Source: Sthenelais limicola (taxonomy: Eukaryota > Annelida > Polychaeta > Phyllodocida > Sigalionidae). From it: a DNA stretch of 64,000 nucleotides. Numbering within the stretch: the first letter of the stretch is position 1; every line of letters begins with the position of its first letter. The stretch lies in contig OW804096.1 of assembly GCA_942159475.1 (NCBI GenBank), forward strand, positions 108,474,194-108,538,193, read 5' to 3'. The notes beneath the pieces were generated by a model. It ran no database searches. It saw only the letters and a list, made by a program, of their open reading frames with translations, and was not told the DNA's origin. Below, in pieces: positions 14,181-28,270 of this stretch. The translations under genes were made by a program, and so were the position numbers.

Positions 14181-14345
14181 GGCTGCAGTAAGCTCTGCGG
14201 TAAGCCTTGCGATGGTGCTGTGATGGTGAAAAGTGGCGAGGTCCGACATGGCCAGTGAAGCATGTAGGCAGGACCTCATCATTCCTGTCCACCTACAGAA
14301 CCAGCCCAAACCATCGCAAGGCTTACCAGAGAGCTTACCGCAGCC
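14181..14345. mobile_element. Small element with 36-bp terminal inverted repeats (MITE-like)
   Basis: 14181-14216 and 14310-14345 are inverted copies with three mismatches in 36 bases, beginning GGCTGC and ending GCAGCC, around a 93-bp centre. That is the size and structure of a non-autonomous DNA element. I could not find a clear target-site duplication. Confidence 0.7.
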
Positions 14346-17300
14346 AATCCCCTTTACAATCCAATATAGTGAATTAGTTGCATCTGTGTATCAAAGAATA
14401 AAAATCATTCACATACAACAGATCTATAATGAGGTAGAAAACAATGGGAGACGGTAGTGTGTGCACTTATGAAAATAAGCAATGAAATCGTTGAGTGAAT
14501 ACAATCGCCTATTGGTTGAAGGAATAGATTGTTCTCCCTGCAATGCATAGAATCTAGGCCCTATCCAGATCCAGCAATATTATAGGGACATTGAATAGGA
14601 GAAGTCCTTCCTCGTATCGCATTCCTCACTGGCAGTCACTGTCAAAGCATTCATGAAGTTAGAGCAGGTTATTTGGCCACGAACCGAATTAGCCGGAGGT
14701 TTTTGTCAACTTCCACATAGACTGACAATAGAGATAATGTACACTCTGCAAGCTAAACCCAATGCAAGAAGCATAATGAGACCTTACCTACAATCCATTA
14801 TCCATTATGTCATGCTGCCTCCAAGGTAAGGGAATCTAATTTCTTGCAAAATGCTGTCTGCTAATCTTAGTCTTAGTTTGCATTATTTGCACGCTAGCAC
14901 CCTATACCAAGGGTGCTAATTGGAGAACACATAAATCAGAAGCCTACATTCTCTTAGTGCACTCAGACATACGCTCCCCTCGGTATTCCATATCACTTTC
15001 CCTATTGTTGGAAGTCATAAGAACATATTGAGACACGCATTCACTAAGGAAAATGAAAGTCAACCTTCTATGTCTGTAAGATATTAAGCTAAAATGAATG
15101 CTAATTGTCATCTAGAGGGTATAAGGATTTCATCTGAGGAATATATATTCATAAAGCCATCAACAGCGAGTGGCTTCCTTTCGAATGTGAGGCATGGAAG
15201 CCATGTGAAAATAATTCTGATTCTTGCTTACCTCTTCTGAAAAGACCTCTTGATTGATAAGTTTCCAGCAACCCTGTCGATATGTTTGCAAGAATGTGGA
15301 GCATGGTGTATCATCTATCCAGCCACGTTTGGCGAGCAAGGCACAGCACGCAGGAGCATGGGTTTTAAACATCCCAAGCGGGCCCTTAAAAAGCCAACCG
15401 GCACATTGCTCATTAGTGAGCATGCGTTGTAGGCTTCTTGCAGCTTAGAATAAAAAGCCAGATGGCTTTTAACGGGGCTAACCAGTAGCATTAACCCCAG
15501 CATAAAGGAAAGATTGTATTTGGGTCTAGGCAACCAGATGCGAGGTTGAGGTGCTTTTAGTCACCCACTGGAGGAGGGGGAGCCAACGAGGGGGGACCAA
15601 TTCCACTATAAAGCATACACACACACCCTCTCCACGGTATTCCATACCACCTCCCTAATGGGGTATCTCACAAGCAAACCCTAGTTGTTGTATCTATTAA
15701 TATGACTGGCACCTGTCTTTGACAGACGATTGGACAAATCGGAGGTGGTTTCGAGGACGGATTGGTTTAGAAAGCGATACTTGTTGGAAGTGCAAGCTGC
15801 CAGGAAGTTTTAAAATTGCCTCCAAATTGTGTCTATTGGCAGAGAAGGGCTTCCAATTTCCAGTCATTACTTCCGCCGAGACGGCCCTTTTTAATATAAC
15901 CTGGCTGTAAACGCCCATGCATGTACTTTGGCTACCCTTTCTGTTTCCTATATTCTCCTCCTGTCTCTCCGATTCCCTTTTGATTCTCCTCCTCTTTCAT
16001 GCACTACTTAAAATTCTTCACTTCATGTGTTTTCTGAACTAACGCAATGGGGAAGTATTATTTAAAGCTACATTCTCAGCTGCAATGGATCAAAAGATAA
16101 AATATTCTACTTTTTGTACTATTTGTGAAAAGTTATATTTGAATTACGGATAAGTATATTGGAACTTTATTTGGTATAATTTGATATTTGGTAATAAGTA
16201 AGGTTAGCAGACAAGCTAGGGATTATCTCCTGTGTATTGGGCGACTGGTGTATAGGCTTTAGCACCTTTAAGCTTTAGCACTGTAATAGCCTAACAGTTA
16301 CCCCTGTATATATATTTCTCTGCTTTAGCTTGTTCAACGATCATGTGACCCCTGTACTTTCTTTTCTCCAATCATAGATTAGCTTAAGAGACTTCTCCTT
16401 GGTTACTTCAGACTACCAGGATGTTAACGCAATGGTTAAATACCATATTTAATGTCTGTTTACCTTAAGTAGAGTTAGTTAGAAATTAGCATTGAGTCAG
16501 AAGAGAATCAACATGGAGTGAGAAGCAAGTTAATATCAAGCTAGGCCTGAACTAACCATATTGCTTTTGATCTACTGAAACACAAGTTACTACAAACAGG
16601 ATTTGACTCGTCATCATATTTGATCATCATTTGAATGTTATCTTAACATATTCTTTCCTCACCCATCTGAAAGTAATTAAATTTTGATCAACATTTTTTA
16701 GAACTTTGCCGTGTAGACTATACAGCAGAGCTCCATTAAAATGCAGATGAATTTACATTTTGGCGTATTTAAAAATGCTTCAATGTGGAGTGGAATGGTT
16801 GGTCTATTCAGCTGAAAATGCAGTTTTAACCAATATACACAGTTCCTTGGTAAAATTCGAGTAATTAAAAGCCAGCTGCCGGAAAGATGTGCTTCATTTC
16901 TAGAAGATAAATTCCTATTCCTATATAGATAAATTGACTAGGTGCAGGTAAGAAGGCATATATATGTAGATATAAGAAACAATTGTTTCTTACCATCTAT
17001 ATAAAGAGCAGGAATTACCTATTACGGCCTTGCAATGTGTTTACATGTTTGTGCCACGTATGTCTGTACAAGCTGAGGTTCGTCATGCCGCTCTTGTGGC
17101 CAAGTAGTATGCTAAATATGCATGTGTCTGTCAAGTAGTATATGAAACGAGGCCTATTTAGCAGGATCTGAATACAATATCGATGTAATATCAGACTCAC
17201 TGCTATGCAAGACATATATTATGTTTAGGAATTCATTATGGTCCTGTTCCTGAAAGCTGAATTTATCCATTCATAAATCTATTTCTATTTTATATTGGAA

Positions 17301-17540
17301 CTGTGTTTATGTTGAGTATCGTTTTGGAGATTAGGGAAAATATTCGGCAGACTCCAACATTTCGATAAGTGTTCTTGTAAAAGATAAAACTGTCTTCTAC
17401 CAAAATGTTTATTCCCACGCTTGTCGATGAGTGGTGTTCATTTGGACGTAAAGATTCAGTTCCGTTGGGAACCGTATTAAGAAATGTGGGGATAGCGAAA
17501 AGGGAAGTGGAACTTGCTTTCTAAAATGACTTATATATAC
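14346..17540. other. No gene seen
   Basis: Non-coding. A perfect 20-bp palindrome (TAAGAAACAA then its complement) lies at 16973-16992, inside a longer imperfect hairpin. Several short ORFs around 15250-15900 show no domain. Confidence 0.5.
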
Positions 17541-17544
17541 ACAT

Positions 17545-18795
17545 ATTTGTGGCAAAATTATAGAGAAAGTGCTAGCTGATCATCTTCGCATACACCTGAC
17601 TGAGAACAATATATTAAATAAATACCAATATGGATTTCAACCAGGTAGATCGACCACTGAGGCTTTGACTGAATATATTACGGATATCAATTGTACCTTT
17701 AACAAAAAGAATTTTATGGTAACATGTTTTATCGACTACAGCAAAGCGTTTGATACTATATCACATGACCTAATGCTTGAAAAACTTGCTGACTGTGGAT
17801 TACCTGAAAATACTATAAGTTGGTTTAAATCATACCTAACAGAAAGGTCACAGATGGTCACCTGTAATAACTATACTTCTTCTGAAAAATGCATTAACTA
17901 CGGAGTCCCCCAAGGATCCATCCTAGGACCCTTAATGTTTTTGGTATATGTGAACGACCTACGGTATCTAGATATGAATGTTAAGGTGATACAATACGCT
18001 GACGATACCCTGTTGTTTGTAAGCGCTAGTAAAATTGAGGATTGTGTTGATATTATGCAGAGAGATTTAACTAAATTCCAAAAATGGAGCAAGAGTAACA
18101 AGCTGTTCATAAATATAAAAAAGACCAAAGTGATGCTAAGTGGTCCTAAAAACAAAATAAAAAATAAAATAATTAACCTAAGATTTGAAAATGAAATATT
18201 AGAGCAAGTTGATAGCTATGTATACCTAGGTATTAACATAGACGCAACCTTGAATATGACGAGGCAGTATAATAGTCTCACCCAGCAAGTTAATAATAAG
18301 TTGATGATTTATAAAAAGATCAGGCCTAACCTGACGAAAAACGCAGCTATAATTATAGCCAAGTCGAAATTATTATCTATATTTGATTATAGTATCTTCA
18401 CTTTAACCCCCCTCACTGCAACACAACTGAATAAACTCCAGGTACTTCAAAATAGAGTCTTGCGAGTCGCACTAAAGTGCGATTATTATAAGCCTAATGA
18501 AGAGTTATATGACGAATGTAAAGTAATGACTATTAATAAAAGAATAAGTTTTAACCTAGGAAAACTGGCACACAAGGAGGTATACCTAAAGCATGGAGCT
18601 AAGGTCCATGTTAGGAATACGAGACAAGCCCTGGGTCCAATTTTAGAATCCTTTCAACCGAACTCGGATAAGGATATTTAATGTTTAAAAAGTAAATTGA
18701 CATCATCCTGGAATTCTATACCTAAAATAATCAGGAATATACCTGACCATAAGACCTTCAGTCTGGCTTTAAAAAGACATTATATGTTAGGCTAA
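17545..18795 (+). pseudogene. LINE reverse transcriptase, 5'-truncated, one nonsense codon
   Basis: The frame reads the C-terminal half of a CR1/jockey-clade ORF2. It begins at GKIIEKVLADHL, then YGFQPGRSTTEAL, the first catalytic block FIDYSKAFDTISHD, GVPQGSILGPLMFLVYVNDL, and the active-site box QYADDTLLFV (YADD). A thumb region and the C-terminal NTRQ/WNSIP block follow. A TAA at 18679-18681 interrupts the frame, which then continues to 18795 with the typical C-terminal pattern (SSWNSIPKIIRNIP). Endonuclease and ORF1 are absent because of 5' truncation. The copy is dead by truncation, but its frame is otherwise intact, so it is not very old. Assignment below superfamily level needs a tree. 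Confidence 0.9.
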
Positions 18796-19630
18796 TATGG
18801 CCAATCCGCGAGATCCAACCACCCTCTTACAACGGAAAATACTGATTACGCCCCCTCCCCCACCCCAAACTATATACCAACCCCCGCTGCCCTACATCTA
18901 CCAATGCCAACTGATCGACTAACTTGTTGATTGAATTATCACCTAATTTACTGCTAGGAAATTGTATATATTATACACTGTGATATTGTAAATATTAATA
19001 CTACATGATTATGGTAGCAGTGATTTGTTTGTTCTTTATTTGATCGACTCCACCTATCATACTTCTGGTAGAGTCACACCGAAAAAACAAATGATTATAT
19101 AGAAGGACCTACTATGTCCTAAATTATTATTGTTAAATTACGCCTTATTGCTGAAATGTTGATGTGTATATTTAAAAGTGAGTCACTAAACAGGTGACCA
19201 CTACAGTAGCCCACATGACTGGGCTTCTCCGTATCGTTTCGTCAAATTGAATGAATGAATGTATAAAGTTTTGATGTCTATTGTATAAAAACCCAATATT
19301 GAAAGATGAATACTGTAAATAGAAATAATTACTTCCTGTATCACAGGATCCTTGACATATCAAGATCACTCGCTTTAATAGTTAATATATAGTTAATAGT
19401 CTGTAACCATCACCCCATCTCTCATTATTTTCTAACCTTTTATTAAAATTTCAAAACTGGTTAATGTTAAATCTAATTAATTAAACGAATGGATTATAAA
19501 TAAACTCCATGCTTAATTTAAAGAGTCTTTGTAGGTCAGGTCATGATGAAAATCACAATTATTTAATTATTTTTGTGAAGATTGTAACTGCCTGTTTAAC
19601 CTGAATAAAATATGTCCAAAAAAAAAAAAA
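18796..19630 (+). other. Probable 3' untranslated part of the LINE
   Basis: Non-coding AT-rich sequence directly after the LINE frame, ending in an A13 run. The segment CTTCTGGTAGAGTCACACCG near 19060-19083 stands out as less AT-rich than its surroundings. No further gene. Confidence 0.4.
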
Positions 19631-20612
19631 TATGTGTGTGGAATTGAATATTGTTCAATTAGATGTTGCGTTACACATTAACATCTTCTTCTATATCTCC
19701 AGAACACTGTCCAGGAAATTATTCTATACATGTATTCCTAAAAAAAATCAATACAAAGTAATTGTTTAGCTCACTTGTTCTAGAATTTAAGTGAAGGGTT
19801 CAAGTATTGATTATGTTCTTCAATTTTACCTTCATTTGGAACTGAAGTTGGGTTTCCATACTTCTGTAGAACTATAGTTCATAATCTCCATGGACGTTTT
19901 CCTACAGTCAAGATTATGATGGTTCAGATTAAACATTTCTGGCTCTAGCATTCCATTTATTTTCAGAAGACAGCCAGAAAGAATAAATCTTTGTAGGGTA
20001 CACCATCAGATATGAATAGAAACAGCCAAATGTCTGCGTGCATCACGCATTTGCAATGAACATTGTCCCGGTTATAGTCATGACCCCTTTGTCATTGTAA
20101 TTACAATCGTCCATATACTTCCGCCGAGGAGGTGCATGGGGCACAGCGCTCTCGGGTCATATGTATGTTATATTCAGAGAATTCTCCAAAATATATGGAA
20201 ACATCCCTTCCCGTGGCACCACACATCCCAGCACACCCGGCCAACAATAGGTTGCACATTCGCCCATCCGATAGAGAATTATTTTTTCAGCTCCAACTCG
20301 ATCTGGCCACCGAAGGGAACAAGGCTGGGGACAACTATCAGTGAGAAATGTGAATGGAATAATGGCATAATATGTCTGAATGGATATGAGGGCTACTGGA
20401 CTTCGTCAGAAGCACGCTATCGTAAATGAAATACGGCGAGCCCGCTGCCCTACAGCCCAAGGTCCTAAGCTAGGCTCGCTACAGTCATAGGCTAGGCAAC
20501 TAACACAATTCTCCATTTCAATCAGCGATACAAATGCCTGCAGGGGAGAAGCTCATGACAAAATGTTGTCAATAGGAAGAATGCAGCAAGCAGCGTAACT
20601 CACTTTGACTAG
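19631..20612. other. No gene seen; upstream of first recognised host exon
   Basis: Probably intronic or upstream sequence of the Ig gene. Its signal-peptide exon was not found here. Confidence 0.5.
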
Positions 20613-20727
20613 CTCTATCGGAAGCCTCCACCGATATCTAACATTGGTGAATAGGTTCGAAATTCGTTCATGTCCTGCGGATCAATTACATCTTTCCTGC
20701 CACCTTGAAAGCCATCGCTACGCCCAG
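20613..20727 (+). CDS. Dpr/ZIG-8-like Ig protein, exon with first half of Ig domain 1
   Basis: This exon encodes the A-B strands of the first Ig domain, including its first cysteine (DQLHLSCHLES). It ends in CAG at 20727, followed by the donor GTACAT, in phase 0. The next exon at 23823 also starts in phase 0 with VTWRKKD, so the cysteine-to-tryptophan spacing becomes C-x11-W, as in V-set domains. Neither exon alone would make a domain; their fit is the main evidence. The 5' edge is uncertain: the best acceptor is CACTTTGACTAG (exon from 20613), while AG at 20654 is an alternative. All candidates start in phase 2. The signal-peptide exon lies upstream and was not recognised. Confidence 0.65.
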
Positions 20728-23700
20728 GTACATAGCCAGGAGCCTTTTGCTCAGGAATGTCATTGTCTCGATATCTGGGTTGTTATCTTCTCTGGTCGCA
20801 CGGCTCTTCCCTAAGCCCCTCTTCCCTAATCAGGATGTACGGTCTAGACAAGCCAGAGTGATAAGAGATTTATCTGAGGCCCCATAAGAGTAGCTCTACT
20901 GCTCGCACAGATTGAGCTAAGTAGAAGGGAATAGGGGAAATATAAGAACGCCGTTACTCTAAGAAAGAGCAGCAGATCATGATGCAATGGAACTCATGTG
21001 GGTCCCTGGGTCATTGGTATGCTTATAAATATCCATATAGGACCTTGGTCATGGCATGGAAATGTTCTAGAAGATAGGTGAGAAAATTATCTTAATTCAG
21101 ATCGTGCCTCGTAGCTTTTTTTCACGAATCAAAAAGTGGGAATAAATGGGACCCGAGAGGGAAGGAGTTTTAATCAATCAATGCAATTTATTTGGTAACG
21201 GACCCTAATCCCTGGGCAATTCAAAGGAGGTCTTGATCCGCTGACTCGTTTGCATTACTTGGGATGGGCCGGCCCTGAATTGGCAGTCTGAGATTAATTT
21301 AAACACTCATTACAGGAGATGGGGATGCCTGTCTCCCTGAGTAATCCTGAATACACCATTTTGCTGTACGATAAAACTGGATTCTTTATTCCAATGACAT
21401 GCTATTTATTGAATATTTTTATAATGTAGACCGAGTAACGAGCCGGTTTAGATTAAGCTTCCGTGGCTGCGCTTTCCAATATCCATCTTGGGTCGGTATT
21501 AATCCTCATGGCTCTTTGACTATTTATTTATTCTACAGAAATTAAAAGGGACGATGACTAGTCAAGAATTGTATAATAAGCTAGCTAATAAAGAGAAATT
21601 CTGAAATACGTAGTTTCATTTCAATATATCATCCGCATATAGTTGTGTGCATATCTTACTATATACGCCGTACCCAGATACCAAGTACTATTATCGTAAT
21701 ATGTCCGAGTCTTTGAATGAGTGGAGATGACAACTGGATGGCCAGAAAACTTAGCGAAGCTTGGTTTTTATTCCCAATAAACTGATTATGATTACTCATA
21801 ATGCCTGGGCTATCCTTTATCAGCAAAATGAAGCAAAACAGGACCAATCCTCTGTAATAATGTATAGAACTATCCCCCACTCCCTCCCCCTATCCTCTAA
21901 ATGTTTTCCCTTCACCGGTACCCCCCGCCATTTAGTTTTTTCCTGTATCTACCCTCCTCTTCCATGGTTGCCCTTGCTCCAATACGACCGGTGATCCTTT
22001 ATAATCGCCAATGCCTTTCTCGTGTAACTATCTTCCATCTCCTCTGTCAGAGGCCATATCATCGAACCCTTTGTATAGAGGGTTATCCCAAATAATAGTT
22101 TTAATGTTATATTCTGTCAGACTCGACAACAGACATATAGGGGCATCTATATATTAGACATTCATTCCATATTCGGCATATAATATTATTGCTCCGTTAT
22201 TCTATATATGTTTAAAGGGCAGGGACAATTGCATATCCCATTACATACGTATAGATGTATGTATGCATGTATAGCTGTGTACCGAATTGAAATGATTCAA
22301 ACGTATTTAGTATTATCATATCAGCAGTGACTGACTTCAATATTCTTACAGCTATTCATTGCACGTTCGTTGCCATGCATTCATCGATCACGATTCATTC
22401 CAGTAAATAAATGAACAAATAAAATATCGTTGTCTTATATCAATCACAATGCAGACATATTCCATATTCTGCTTCCCCCTTCGCACCAAAACGCCATGGG
22501 AGAATTGATATATCTATAAATTCCATGAGGAATTTATACCCATTTAAACGCCCATGCATTAGACCATACAGCACCATTTACACCCAATGGTAGGGCTATA
22601 AAAAGCATGGGATAACGCTCATTTGTTTCTGCCACGTTTCCTACAATAATATATTGCCCCATAATTCAGAGGGGATATTGTGGCAGTGTCCCCAGACCAA
22701 AGAATATTATATGAATATTTTGACAGGAATCCCATACACAGAACTAAAGAGTGTCCTTTTATGCTGGCTATAACGATCACATTCGGCAGAATCAATGGTT
22801 TTCATCATGCCGTATCACTCTAGTGGGTCTCAGGAGTGTCCATATTCGTTACATATTCTTACAGCATCTTCCGACCGTTTGCATATACGACGATTCGGGG
22901 TCATGTGCTAAGAGATGTTGAATCAAAACTCAGCTCCCCTAAAAAAGAACGCTTGGGAATTCACAGCATCTTCGCGGATCCATGGTGCCTTGCCATTGGT
23001 GCTGTGAGGAGAAAATGGAAAGTTATATTCCAAACTCATTGGGAATGATAACGATATAATAGTTTCACGCTCGTGTTAGAGTTATCAGTGATGGGTGTTT
23101 AATCTGATAACACTTTTATTAGCAATTACCGCTGAGAGGCGGGGAATGGGGCCGACCCGTCACGCACTCCATCCTGATAGGAATGCATAATCAACGCTGA
23201 AATAACAGAGGTAAAATCCCACGGAGACTGTAACCAGCACGGTACAACTCTCTTATCGCAGTCTATTGACAGATATGGAGATAATCTCAGCGTAGAACAT
23301 TTTTGGAAGAATCGGCATTTCTCAAACTGTGCCTTTGTAGTCCCCAAGCGTACAACTCCCCTTTGAAAGTCCTTTGGTGCTTCATTTGTTTTCCATCAAA
23401 AGATAAAGGATCGTTGGCTTTTGTCTTTGTCACATGAGCATACCTAATGTACTGAAATCAATATCAGACTGAAGTTGTATCGTTGTATTTCAAAGATATG
23501 AATGACTTCCAAATATTATCTGCAAGATTGACATACCAGCAGTGACAAAAAATGTACTTCTATTGCTGTTAATCGGATAAATGACCGCGTGATTAATTCT
23601 ACTTAATTTATAAACGCTGATTAATGCCTCGCTCGTTATTCTGATTTGTTTATTACTTGTTCGGGATTTACCCGGAGCAATAAGCTATAATTATGGTTTA

Positions 23701-23822
23701 ATGTACCACTGTTAACATATCAACTTTCTTTCCGGTATTGTGAAAAAATTGAATCAGTTAATCAAGCCCCAAACAGTCTACCCTTTCTAACGGATTTGTT
23801 TTTTCTCCTGTTTTTAATTCAG
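20728..23822 (+). other. Intron of the Ig gene (inferred)
   Basis: About 3.1 kb between phase-matched donor and acceptor (TTTAATTCAG at 23822). Only short ORFs; nothing recognisable. Confidence 0.55.
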
Positions 23823-24036
23823 GTTACGTGGCGAAAGAAGGACCAAAACCACCCGCTAACGATTGGGCTTTACACCTTTGTGGGCGACACGCGCATTGCA
23901 GTGGACTACAATCAAAGAACAAATGAATGGAGTCTAATAATTCAAGATGTAAGGCCTAGTGATGAAGGAATATATTCCTGCGCCATTTCAACAAAACAAG
24001 AGACCGCCACATATGATATAAAACTCAACGTTAAAA
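23823..24036 (+). CDS. Dpr/ZIG-8-like Ig protein, exon with second half of Ig domain 1
   Basis: 214 nt, phase 0 to phase 1, between a strong acceptor (CCTGTTTTTAATTCAG) and a strong donor (AAAA|GTAAGC). It encodes the C to G strands of a V-set Ig domain: VTWRKKD, LTIGLYTFVGDTR, NEWSLIIQDVRPSDEGIYSC and the G-strand IKLNVK. The W-x-K-K-D ... LT-x-G ... TF ... D-x-R pattern is typical of the first Ig of Dpr, ZIG-8, lachesin and IgLON neuronal recognition proteins. These bind each other across cell contacts and help specify synaptic partners. The W and the DEGIYSC cysteine are intact, and no frame damage is seen, so the gene is probably functional. Confidence 0.85.
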
Positions 24037-27000
24037 GTAAGCCCGAATTTCTGCTGTATCATTTTCACTCCTCATCCTAATATTATATGATATACACATT
24101 TCTTTCTTAATACCTACTATAAATGTCTTCCTAATCTACTCTTAATGCATGTTATGTGTTAATATAGAGAAAATAATCCAACAATAAAACACCGGGAATA
24201 TTACAACTCATGGATTGATAAATGCTTAAGCGAAAATCTAAAGAAGCCCCATGTGTATTTGTAGCACTTGGTGTCCTTTCTCTGAGTTGATGCTATCGAT
24301 ATTGTAATTCCATAGTGTTAATAAGGTACACCAAATCATGGATCCTTTCTAATGGATACTTACTGAATCTCTTCCTGATCTCCAAAGGCCTAAGTCCATA
24401 ATAATAGATCAAGTTAGTGATAGTAATACAATGTTCATTGTTTTCCAAAATATGAAATAATATTTAACCTCTTTGAATGAATTTTCATTAAGAAATTCAA
24501 CAGAGCACACCACGACTGATTTAAATGAAAATTGTTAGTATTGAGAGAAGAAAACTCTTTTAAATTCTTACAGCTAAAGATCATGGAAATGATAAAGTGA
24601 GTTGTGTATACCTTAAGGGAAGTCAAGCACCTGACCACACCATAAAGCTTCTGTCAGAGATAATTAATTGCAGTAGTTTATTTCCTTATAACTAAACATG
24701 ACTAAGGATTTCCTTTTTCAGATTTTCTCCCAAGAGCAAGATTACCATCTACTACCACTGTTTTCTGTTTCCACCAGAGCTAACATTTATGACCTGATCC
24801 ATAACCGTCTTTCGTTCCTAACAATGTTTGATGCTTTTTTCCTTTTTTTTAATACCTGTGAAAATGATCCGCATAATATACTGTTTATGACCAATGTATT
24901 TGTATCTAACAAGATTTCTTTGTTTTTTATATCCACGATTTGTGCCAAAAAAGCTTATTATTTCCTTGCTTTTGCTTTGATACAGCGGGACCCAACACCA
25001 TCGTTTATCTTTCTATTTCCTGGGTGAATGTACATATATAGATTCTTACGTTATAGAGAGACCACGCGTAAATTCTTAGATCGATTAGATTTACTTTAGA
25101 GTGACTCGTCTAAAAGAACGTATCGTTGTTCACATAAAACGTAACCACGCCAGTATTGAAAGACTGTATAAAAATATTTACAAATTGGTATCCTGGTATA
25201 TAAACATAAGCCGATTACTTATCACTCAATTTTGAATACAGTACATTATATTGATGTATATAAATGCTTTCGGTAAATTTACATATTCACGGCTCAGTAT
25301 TCTAGACATATAGAAAGACGCCGAAGAAAAGATCTCGAACCATTACTAGCGCATTTAATTAGCTTCCGAAATAGTTTTTGATGGAGAACCTCCGCATGGA
25401 ACATAAATGCATGCACACCGTATCCTCTTTCCCCTCGTAGAATTACACTTAATTAGGCAAGCTCAAACATCAAGATTCTAAAGTAGGTGGTGGAGTAGCA
25501 TAACAGCAATACTCTGGGATTCCAGCCCACAAATACTTAGTCTATGCAAGTGGGAGGCTGTAAAAAGAAAGAATGGGAAATAACAGGAAAACACGCCTGT
25601 CACTATTCCCAAGAGTCTCTCCTGCCTGATAAGACATAAGGGTAATGTAGGAAACTATCCAAGCAGACATCGGGAAAGCGAAACAGAATGCAAATGTCGC
25701 ACTTGCATTAAAATTTGAATTATCTTTAAAATGTCTTTTATCGCTACCTTTTGACATATTACTCTTTGGAGATATTACACATGTCTAAGCGAAAAAGAAA
25801 CAAGACACAATAATGTTGAAAAACTATCATATATATATGCAAGAAAATATGCTGTTCGTTTAAACCCCTCAACGTAGAACCACCACCGAAAAATGCATTT
25901 TAAAACTAATTGGATCGACGATGCTCGGGCTAATACATCAATCGAAATTAGCGATATCCTGGACATGCAGGCGGTTAGGAATTCAAGCCATCAACTAGAA
26001 ACTAGAAACTCATCTTCATAGACCATGACCTTGGTATCTTCTTACTGCGTCATCTCCTCCATTGCAAACGATTTGGTTCAAGCTATATTATTCACACTGT
26101 GTCTTACAGAAAGAGTTGGATGTCTTAGATATCTGGATTGATGGTCAGTGAAACATACCAGCTGCTGTGCTAAATATATTAAAAGAGTCCGAGTTGCGCT
26201 TTTATATAATGCAAAAGTATATAGCCTAGTCTGTGAGCGGATGCTTTTCCCCAAAGCGTTCTATGAAAAAAGAGGAGCTGTATGTGGTTGACTGCCTTGA
26301 TAAAGCAATTGCATATCGTCTGTCCCCATCGAACACTTGAATTTAGTCAAGATATTGGCATAAAACCGACGATGTGCATGGTACCCTGCAGGCGAGGGTG
26401 AGAATACTTAGGCCCTACTGCTCATTTTTACTGCAATTTTTTCCAAGGGAGCCTCCTGTCTAAGAGAACGTTAAATCAGATAACGTTACGATAAATCCAC
26501 TCTTGATTTGCAGAATCTTGCATCTTTGCATTAGATGTTTTATATAGATTTTAAGCTGAACCCTGTGCTGATTTAGTAATTATCCTGGTGTATTATTATA
26601 CTGATCCCTACTGATAGGCCTAACCATGCAGTAACGTTAACGTAGAATCATTTCCACTTTCCCTTATTTGGGCGTACACATCGCGGGAAATTAATGCTGC
26701 CACGAAGTAGGCCTAATAAAAATGACATTTCCCTTCATAATACATTTAAATAAAGTGGGAATTCCAAAAGAGCATGATAACCTACTCCCAAATATGTAGT
26801 TTTATCAACGTTGGTTTTTAAATAAGGACGATGTGAGAGAAAAATTACAATAGGATATGTAAGGCAATGTAAGCCAAAGCATAGTCTACTGATTTAGTTT
26901 TGTCACATTTGTGTCAGTAGGCCTCCTCTGCATAGATCGGCAAAAAGTAAGGTTATTTTCAGAATACGTAGGCCTACATGAAAGTAGAGGACATTAAATT

Positions 27001-28270
27001 GCCTTGTGGTTATAATTAGAATATATCAAGGGTCAAATCAGATGAATTAACCTGAGGTGTAATGCAAGTCAGCTATACTATGTCGGCAACCAATAATGCA
27101 ACGAATGTCCATGATATAAATTCGCACACAATAGACCAGAACAACGATGATGTACGATGTTTCAAAAAGATTCAATCGTGCTATCTTTTTAACAATGGAA
27201 TATTCCTTTGGCCTTTCATCTCAAAGGAACATCTCCCAACTGTCTCTTGGCACATTCCTCAACAATGTTCATTTGGCACCATCTTCTGGCTGAACACAGC
27301 CCCCTAGACGGGACAAGCGCTGAATTCGACTCCACAAATCTGCCCATTAGAACTGTTCGTTGACCTTTCAAGGCAATGTACCAAGATGTTGGAGCACTGA
27401 ATTATGCATGCGAGCCTCGCGTTTACACATCTCTAGGGAAGCAGCAAAGTGTCTAGTCGCAGTGGGTGCATGAAGCGTGTTTTCTTCCCATTTTAATGCA
27501 TAGAGTTTCCAAGTGCGGTGAACTGGAAGCAACACAACAGCAATTTCACAGCCCCTTTTCACCCTGCTAATGTTCCCATAATAGGAACAACTCCTTGGTT
27601 TCCATTCAGTTGCACCTAATAATGCTATTCAAGGCCATTATAGTACATGAAAAGGTTAACTGATGTCAGTTTTACAAGCCGCCGTTCAAAACATTAACAT
27701 AAGTAGACGTCATCAACAACATCAACATACAGACATAGGCCTTACCTATGGTTCGTATTGCTGGCGTAAAAACTATGATGACCTTTTTTTTAAACTTGCA
27801 ATAGGGGGATATACTAATGAAATGAGCAAAATGTCAGTAGGGCTAGGGGCCTTCTGTGAAGCTAATGTTACCTCATTCCAGTGAAATGCTATACTTTTAT
27901 GTCTTTGCCAGATTCCCTGGCGACAGAAAGAAATATGCTCGGTCTTGGCTTTCACTGCTTCATAACACAAGTCATACCCTTAGAGCTCACACCTGTTCTC
28001 TTGCAAGGGGTTTCTGAGCAAGGATAAGACGCAGCCATAAATAAGTAGTCTTAGACCCATTGAAGAGACTCTTTGGCAAGCCTTGTTATTTGCTCCACTT
28101 TAGAATGCTTTCCGTGACATTCATTGTCCATTTTGGACTGGAGACCTGTAGCAATGAAGCCATGGATTCAACCGGATGTTTTTACAATGCCTTCGACCAA
28201 AGCTTTATGGCTGTATCTTTATTCCTTTGCTGATAATTACAGACTGTGTGCTTAGATTCCTTTGGAACCC

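Larger units (their letters stand above)
17541..19630 (+). mobile_element. 5'-truncated non-LTR retrotransposon (CR1/jockey-type LINE)
   Basis: The element starts inside the reverse transcriptase reading frame (see the ORF at 17545-18795). It continues through a non-coding 3' part that may end at an A13 run (19618-19630) preceded by AATAAA at 19604-19609. 5' truncation is usual for LINE insertions made by target-primed reverse transcription. The 3' limit is uncertain: the AATAAA lies unusually close to the A run, and the LINE could end earlier, around 19100. No matching target duplication was seen. Confidence 0.65.
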
